From Clostridia bacterium (GTDB taxonomy: Bacteria > Bacillota > Clostridia > Christensenellales > Aristaeellaceae): a DNA stretch of 7,113 nucleotides. A program made the position numbers and the translations under genes. A model generated the notes under the pieces. It was not told the DNA's origin. It worked only from the letters and a program-made list of their open reading frames with translations, and searched no databases. Positions 5,844 to 7,113 of this stretch are shown here, in pieces; position 1 is the first letter of the stretch; every line of letters begins with the position of its first letter. Location of the stretch: the NCBI GenBank assembly GCA_024404275.1, contig JAKSQG010000097.1:1-7113 (forward strand), read 5' to 3'.

Positions 5844-6752
5844 TTAAACCTTCAGCAGCAGGCTCCATACAAAAATGGCGGGAATGGAGCAGAGAGTAGA
5901 GAAGATGACCATCTTGGTGGCAAACTCGGGGTCACGCTCATACTTGGCCGCCAGCATGGTGGTGGTAGCGCCGGCGGGCATGGCCGCCAGAATGACGCAG
6001 ATGCCGGTCGCCAGGGGGCTTACGGCAAGCACCTTGCACACCACCCACACCAGCGCGGGAGCGGCCACCAGACGATGCAGCGTGAACCACAGGATGGTCT
6101 TATCCACCAGATGCTTGAGGTCGATCTGCGACAGCACAAAGCCGATGACCATCATCGACAGGGGGGTGGTGCAGCTGCCCAAAGAGGAGATGGGCGTCAT
6201 CAGCAGCGTGGGCACCTGTACACCGAAGATCATGCAGACAATGCCCAGCATGCAGGCGATGACACAGGGATGGGTCGCGACCTTGACGATCGATTTTTTG
6301 ACGTCATTAACGCCCGAATACAGTGCCAGTCCCTCGGACCACATCATGATGCGCATGGGGATCAGATAAATGCTGGCGAGCATCAGACCGGTGGCGCCGA
6401 ACAGGCTTTCGGCAATGGCGTTGCCCAGAAAGCCCGCGTTGGAGCAGATCATGCCGTAGGCGAGGTTGACACGATGCTCCGGCCCCTGCTTGGGGAAAGC
6501 CAGCTTGCCATACACCACCGCCAGCACCTGCACGCCGATGGAAATGAGCAGCACCATCAGGCAATCCGCCGCCAGGCTGGACAGATCCTTGCCGATAAAG
6601 GACTTGAAGATCTGACAGGGCAGGACCACATACAGCACCAGATTGGTGATATCCTTCATGGCTTTTTCGGAAAGGATCTTCCATTTACGAAGGATGAAGC
6701 CCAGGGCGATCATTACAAAAAGGCTGAATTCCAGCGGTAAAAGCTTATCCAT
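5844..6752 (-). CDS. AEC (auxin efflux carrier) family permease
   Basis: An inner-membrane transporter of the AEC/Mem_trans family, 302 residues, the family's usual length. About ten hydrophobic segments can be traced, near residues 7-22, 35-53, 64-82, 97-116, 121-141, 160-179, 195-211, 219-239, 243-264 and 279-301. Two features are characteristic: NAGFLGNAIAESLFG (105-119) at the fourth segment and, in the second half, AAMPAGATTTMLAAKYERD (256-274). Bacterial relatives export or import organic anions such as malate, but the substrate cannot be told from sequence. Start: the ATG at 6752 begins MDKLLPLEFSLF, a normal N-terminus; AAAGGA lies 12 nt upstream, rather far. The open frame continues to 7079 but crosses the promoter and the tRNA genes antisense. 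degV follows after 14 nt. Confidence 0.9.
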   Translation of the reverse strand: MDKLLPLEFSLFVMIALGFILRKWKILSEKAMKDITNLVLYVVLPCQIFKSFIGKDLSSLAADCLMVLLISIGVQVLAVVYGKLAFPKQGPEHRVNLAYGMICSNAGFLGNAIAESLFGATGLMLASIYLIPMRIMMWSEGLALYSGVNDVKKSIVKVATHPCVIACMLGIVCMIFGVQVPTLLMTPISSLGSCTTPLSMMVIGFVLSQIDLKHLVDKTILWFTLHRLVAAPALVWVVCKVLAVSPLATGICVILAAMPAGATTTMLAAKYERDPEFATKMVIFSTLCSIPAIFVWSLLLKV

Positions 6753-6800
6753 TTTTTCTATGCTTCCTTTCAGAAAGAATTCGCACTTCTTCCCGAATAC

Positions 6801-6829
6801 ATCATACCACAATCCTTCTAAAATAACAA
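6801..6829 (-). promoter_or_regulatory. Sigma-A promoter of the permease-degV operon
   Basis: On the minus strand, TTGTTA (6829-6824) and TATGAT (6806-6801) are 17 bp apart, with an extended -10 TGG (6809-6807). The transcript would start near 6794, giving a leader of about 40 nt before the ATG at 6752. It diverges from the tRNA promoter, with about 60 bp between the two -35 boxes. Confidence 0.65.
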
Positions 6830-6890
6830 TAAACACAGACTTTCGGGTTGTTGTTCTTATTTCGTCTTTTGGCCCGAAGGTAAAAAAGGA

Positions 6891-6919
6891 TTGACGAAAA
6901 AGGGAAACCGTGTTATACT
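6891..6919 (+). promoter_or_regulatory. Promoter of the tRNA-Thr/tRNA-Pro transcript
   Basis: TTGACG (6891-6896) and TATACT (6914-6919) are separated by exactly 17 bp, with an extended -10 TGT (6911-6913). This is a strong sigma-A promoter, as expected for stable RNA. The start should be near 6926, about 34 nt before the first tRNA. The predicted 5' leader begins within a 6-bp hairpin (ATGCTG, loop ATAA, CAGCAT; 6925-6940). Confidence 0.85.
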
Positions 6920-6959
6920 CAACAATGCTGATAACAGCATCGCTGTGTCGGCGCGGAAT

Positions 6960-7035
6960 GCCAATATAGCTCAGTTGGTAGAGCGGCTGATTCGTAATCA
7001 TCAGGTCAAGGGTTCGAGTCCCTTTATTGGCTCCA
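6960..7035 (+). tRNA. tRNA-Thr, anticodon CGT (reads ACG)
   Basis: A complete cloverleaf of 76 nt. The acceptor stem GCCAATA (6960-6966) pairs perfectly with 7025-7031; the discriminator is T7032 and CCA is encoded (7033-7035). The D stem is GCTC/GAGC (6969-6972, 6981-6984). The T arm is AAGGG-TTCGAGT-CCCTT (7008-7024). The anticodon loop TTCGTAA (6991-6997) gives anticodon CGT. The anticodon stem GCTGA (6986-6990) faces TCATC (6998-7002) and contains a C28-U42 mismatch (6987/7001). It is the first gene of a two-tRNA transcript. Confidence 0.93.
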
Positions 7036-7036
7036 C

Positions 7037-7113
7037 CGGGGTGTAGCGCAGCTTGGTAGCGCGTTTGGTTCGGGACCAAAAGGTCGCGGGTTCAAATCCC
7101 GCCACTCCGACCA
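7037..7113 (+). tRNA. tRNA-Pro, anticodon CGG (reads CCG)
   Basis: A complete cloverleaf of 77 nt that ends exactly at the window edge. The acceptor stem CGGGGTG (7037-7043) pairs with CACTCCG (7103-7109), including one G-U pair and the C1-G72 pair typical of bacterial tRNA-Pro; discriminator A7110 and encoded CCA follow. The D stem is GCGC/GCGC (7046-7049, 7059-7062). The anticodon stem TTTGG/CCAAA encloses TTCGGGA (7069-7075), anticodon CGG. The T arm is GCGGG-TTCAAAT-CCCGC (7086-7102). One base (7036) separates it from the tRNA-Thr. Whether more tRNAs follow cannot be seen. Confidence 0.95.

Noticed and set aside
4891..5847. 318-codon open frame on the + strand opposite degV
   Set aside because: Same register effect; it begins in the degV terminator region and shows no domain or ribosome binding site.
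5830..5868. 13-residue N-terminal extension of DegV
   Set aside because: It starts inside the permease coding region, lacks a ribosome binding site and precedes the conserved family start.
6075..6740. 221-codon open frame on the + strand opposite the permease gene
   Set aside because: A His/Gln/Asp-rich shadow in codon register with a clear membrane protein gene; it ends where the permease uses a TTA codon.
6842..6878. Inverted repeat TTCGGG/CCCGAA between the divergent promoters
   Set aside because: Only 6 bp with a 25-nt gap; too weak to claim as an operator or terminator.
6753..7079. N-terminal extension of the permease frame up to 7079
   Set aside because: It would cross the permease promoter, the tRNA promoter and both tRNA genes on the opposite strand. 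The ATG at 6752 gives a normal AEC N-terminus.

Overview
The window is a chromosomal housekeeping segment of about 7.1 kb, GC-rich in its coding parts. It probably comes from a high-GC member of the Clostridia; an Oscillospiraceae gut lineage (Faecalibacterium/Gemmiger/Subdoligranulum-like) is my best guess. That rests on the Firmicutes-type gyrase subunits (GyrB of 660 residues, without the insertion seen in gammaproteobacteria), DegV and AEC-family proteins typical of Clostridia, AGGA-type ribosome binding sites, sigma-A promoters with extended -10 boxes, and tRNAs with encoded CCA. The genus is inference.

Layout. (1) 1-52: the last 16 codons of an unidentified + strand gene. (2) 53-275: an intergenic gap between converging genes that is almost filled by three hairpins. 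Two of them (61-112 and 224-265) are diverged copies of one palindrome. Each sits 8-10 nt after the stop codon of its own gene, in the same orientation relative to that gene. (3) 276-4778, minus strand: the gyrB-gyrA operon (18-nt gap), with an extended -10 promoter at 4837-4865. (4) 4779-4971: gyrB promoter and leader plus the degV terminator. (5) 4972-6752, minus strand: a two-gene operon, AEC-family permease then DegV-family fatty-acid-binding protein (14-nt gap), with its promoter at 6801-6829. (6) 6753-6959: a divergent promoter region. (7) 6960-7113, + strand: tRNA-Thr(CGT) and tRNA-Pro(CGG), separated by one base and driven by a strong promoter at 6891-6919.

How the genes relate. GyrA and GyrB form the A2B2 DNA gyrase that introduces negative supercoils. 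DegV-like proteins bind fatty acids and in characterised cases present them to a fatty acid kinase; the permease substrate is unknown. The two tRNAs read ACG and CCG, which fits a genome preferring G/C-ending codons. gyrB, gyrA and degV together contain no TTA, CTA or TCA codon, and that is why very long antisense reading frames appear.

I see no mobile element, CRISPR array, defence system or obviously new multi-gene system. The points most worth a second look are the paired 3'-end palindromes with compensatory base changes, alanine at the quinolone-contact position of GyrA, glutamine at the aminocoumarin-contact arginine position of GyrB, and a C-U mispair in the anticodon stem of the tRNA-Thr.
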